From Roseicyclus sp. (GTDB lineage: Bacteria; Pseudomonadota; Alphaproteobacteria; Rhodobacterales; Rhodobacteraceae): a stretch of DNA of 19,545 nucleotides. The stretch is from the NCBI GenBank assembly GCA_018401055.1, contig JAGYLB010000104.1:1-19545 (forward strand). Direction: 5' to 3'. The position numbers were made by a program, and so were the translations under genes. This document shows, one piece after another, positions 17,953 to 19,545 of the stretch. Each line of letters starts with the position of its first letter. The first letter of the stretch is position 1. Under the pieces are notes generated by a model. It saw only the letters and a program-made list of their open reading frames with translations, was not told the DNA's origin and did not search any database.

Positions 17953-17970
17953 GTATGGCCTTCGCCATAC
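17953..17970. promoter_or_regulatory. Inverted repeat upstream of sbtA
   Basis: GTATGGC (17953-17959) and GCCATAC (17964-17970) form a perfect 7-bp inverted repeat with a 4-base centre, 36 bp upstream of the sbtA ATG. It directly follows a T-rich stretch (ATTTTTATTTCT, 17941-17952) unlike the rest of the window. It could be an operator for the LysR regulator encoded downstream, or a 5' UTR hairpin. Terminator function for azlD is unlikely because the T-run precedes the stem. Confidence 0.4.
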
Positions 17971-18005
17971 CCCGGCAACCGAAACCGGACGCAAGGGTGT
18001 GCGCC

Positions 18006-19084
18006 ATGGATGTGATCTTGGACATCGCCGCGACGCTGGTCGCGCAATTACAAAAACCGACACTAGCCTTCCTGATCGGCGGCATGATGTTGGCGGCCCT
18101 TGGCAGCAAGCTGGAGGTGCCCGCACCGGTCTACAAGTTTATCGTTCTGGTTCTGTTGCTCAAGGTCGGGCTGGGCGCGGGCATTTCGGTGCGCGAGGCG
18201 GATCTGGTCGCGCTGGCCGTGCCCGCGATTGCGTCGGCCGTGGTGGGGGTCGTCATCGTGCTGCTGGGATCGCGGACGCTGGCGCGCACCGAGGGCGTCT
18301 CCAAGATGGACGGCATGGCGACGGCGTGGGCTTGTTCGGCGCGGTCTCGGCCTCGACACTGGCGGCGGGCATGGTGATGCTGGACGCCGAGGGCATCGCC
18401 TACGAGGGGTTCATCGGCGCGCTTTATCCCTTCATGGATATCGCGGCGCTGGTCACCGCGATCTTGCTCGCGCGGATGTCTGCGGCGCGCGCGGCTATGG
18501 TGCAGCCTGCGGGCGGCGGTGTGGCGACAATGACCATGGGGGGCGGCGAGAATGGCGGGATCGTCAAGGAAATCCTGACCGACACGCTGAAAAGCCCCGC
18601 GATTTCCGCGCTGCTGCTGGGGCTGGCCATCGGTCTTCTGGGGCGGCCCGAACAGGTCTATGCCAGTTTCTACGAGCCGTTGTTCCGGGGCCTTTTGTCG
18701 ATCCTCATGCTGATCATGGGGATGGAAGCGTGGCAGCGGCTGGGCGAGATGCGCAAGGTGGCGCATGCCTATATGGCTTACGGCATCGCGGCCCCCTTTG
18801 TTCATGGCGCGCTGGGCTTTGGCGCGGGGCTGGTCGCGCATCACCTGACCGGGTTCTCGGGCGGTGGCGTGGTGCTGCTGGCGGTGATGGCGGCGTCAAG
18901 CTCGGACATCTCGGGTCCGCCGACGCTTCGCGCGGCCCTGCCTGAGGCGAACCCAAGCGCTTATGTCGGCACCTCAACCGGCATCGGGACGCCGGTGGCC
19001 ATCTTGTCTATCCCGGTCTGGATCGCCTTGGCCGATTGGTTGATCGGCTTCGAATCTGCTGTGAAGCCGGTCCGAACGTTCTAG
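18006..19084 (+). CDS. sbtA: SbtA-type sodium-dependent bicarbonate permease (one frameshift)
   Basis: About 359 residues and roughly ten membrane segments in two halves. The N-terminal LQKPTLAFLIGGMMLAALGS, then VYKFIVLVLLLKVGLGAGIS, and the C-terminal half with MAASSSDISGPPTLRAALPE and NPSAYVGTSTGIGTPVAIL match the SbtA family (formerly DUF897), sodium/bicarbonate symporters first known from cyanobacteria. The central linker (about 18490-18560) is Gly/Met-rich. One base is missing near 18327 (expected ATAVGLFGAVSAST). The ATG at 18006 is preceded by AAGGG; an upstream ATG at 17955 lies inside the inverted repeat and is less likely. The partner PII-like gene sbtB is not in the window. Substrate in a non-cyanobacterium is inferred from family only. 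Confidence 0.85.
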
Positions 19085-19094
19085 AAAGGTGAAT

Positions 19095-19545
19095 ATGGAC
19101 CGGCTGAACTATCATCATCTGCGCTATTTCCGCGAGGTCGCGCACGAGGGGCATTTGACCCGCGCGGCGGAACGGCTGAACCTGTCGCAATCGGCGCTGT
19201 CGACCCAGATCAAGCAGCTGGAGGACCGGCTGGGCCACGCGCTGTTCGAGCGCAAGGCTCATACAGGTGGTCCCGACCGAGGCGTGGGGGCGGATCGCAT
19301 TGGATCACGCCGAACGCATCTTTGGCACCGGCGAGGATCTGCTGGCCGCCTTGGGCGACGGGGGTGGGGCGCGACCGGCCGTTGAGGGTCGGCGCGCTTT
19401 CGACGCTGTCGCGCAATTTCCAGATCCGGTTTCTCAAGCCCGTCTTGGGCGAGTGTGCCGCTGGCCTTGGTGTCAGGGTCGGGCGCCACGCTTTTGCCAC
19501 GGCTGGCGGGGCTGTCGCTGGATGTGGTCTTGTCCACCGAGACCT
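19095..19545 (+). CDS. LysR family transcriptional regulator (partial, frameshifted)
   Basis: The N-terminal 53 residues, starting MDRLNYHHLRYFREVAHEGH, form a clear winged helix-turn-helix: TRAAERLNLSQSALSTQIKQ is the recognition region and LEDRLGHALFER ends it. The wording LNYHHLRYF is typical of the NhaR-like branch. After about 19258 the frame shifts; the corrected text continues VVPTEAWGRIALDHAERIFG, then (shift near 19382) VGALSTLSRNFQIRFLKPVL, then (near 19450) ALVSGSGATLLPRLAGLSLD. These are the linker helix and the start of the effector domain. It runs off the window. It lies 10 bp after sbtA on the same strand, so it is probably co-transcribed and is a candidate regulator of sbtA. 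Confidence 0.88.

Overview
The window is high-GC chromosomal DNA from an alphaproteobacterium, most likely family Rhodobacteraceae (Roseobacter group). This rests on protein similarity to families typical of that group, on phaA/phaB, on the chain ETF-QO / TPR protein / ispE / polyprenyl synthase / DUF2007 / methyltransferase, and on tlpA divergent from argH followed by a small CG-lipoprotein. No rRNA, tRNA, insertion sequence, phage gene or CRISPR array was seen. No gene-free stretch exceeds 300 bp.

Layout. 1-136 (-): start of a DUF2834 membrane protein. 322-4590 (+): ETF-ubiquinone oxidoreductase, a periplasmic TPR protein and ispE; the last two overlap. 4613-5615 (-): long-chain polyprenyl diphosphate synthase, making the ubiquinone side chain from the isoprenoids that IspE helps supply. 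Ubiquinone is also the acceptor used by ETF-QO. 5691-7195 (+): DUF2007 protein, N6-adenine methyltransferase, YdcH-type protein and a 37-residue unknown. 7267-9318 (-): phaB and phaA of polyhydroxyalkanoate synthesis, with a terminator between them. 9465-10343 (-): stand-alone EAL phosphodiesterase behind a possible 14-residue leader. 10411-11021 (+): tag (DNA repair). 11080-12003 (+): FkbM-type methyltransferase of clearly lower GC, probably acquired. 12038-12599 (-): TlpA-like thioredoxin, divergent from argH (12627-14030), a small lipoprotein and greA (14301-14768). 14802-15813 (+): membrane-anchored coiled-coil unknown, facing an unknown gene at 15917-16776 (-). 16881-17914 (+): azlC-azlD exporter. 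18006-19545 (+): SbtA-type bicarbonate/sodium permease followed closely by a LysR regulator that runs off the window.

Sequence quality. Many conserved genes (ETF-QO, polyprenyl synthase, phaA, EAL, tag, tlpA, argH, the 14802 and 15917 genes, sbtA, lysR) are broken by 1-2 base indels, often in compensating pairs, while their protein sequence otherwise reads normally. I read these as base-calling or consensus errors, not gene decay. Such genes are given here as single CDS spans with the break positions noted.

The most unusual structure is a 92-bp array at 15817-15908, between two convergent genes. It holds four palindromes whose centres lie exactly 23 bp apart. They are built from eight GGAAAAC/GTTTTCC half-sites spaced 11 and 12 bp alternately, and the whole array is also one larger imperfect inverted repeat.
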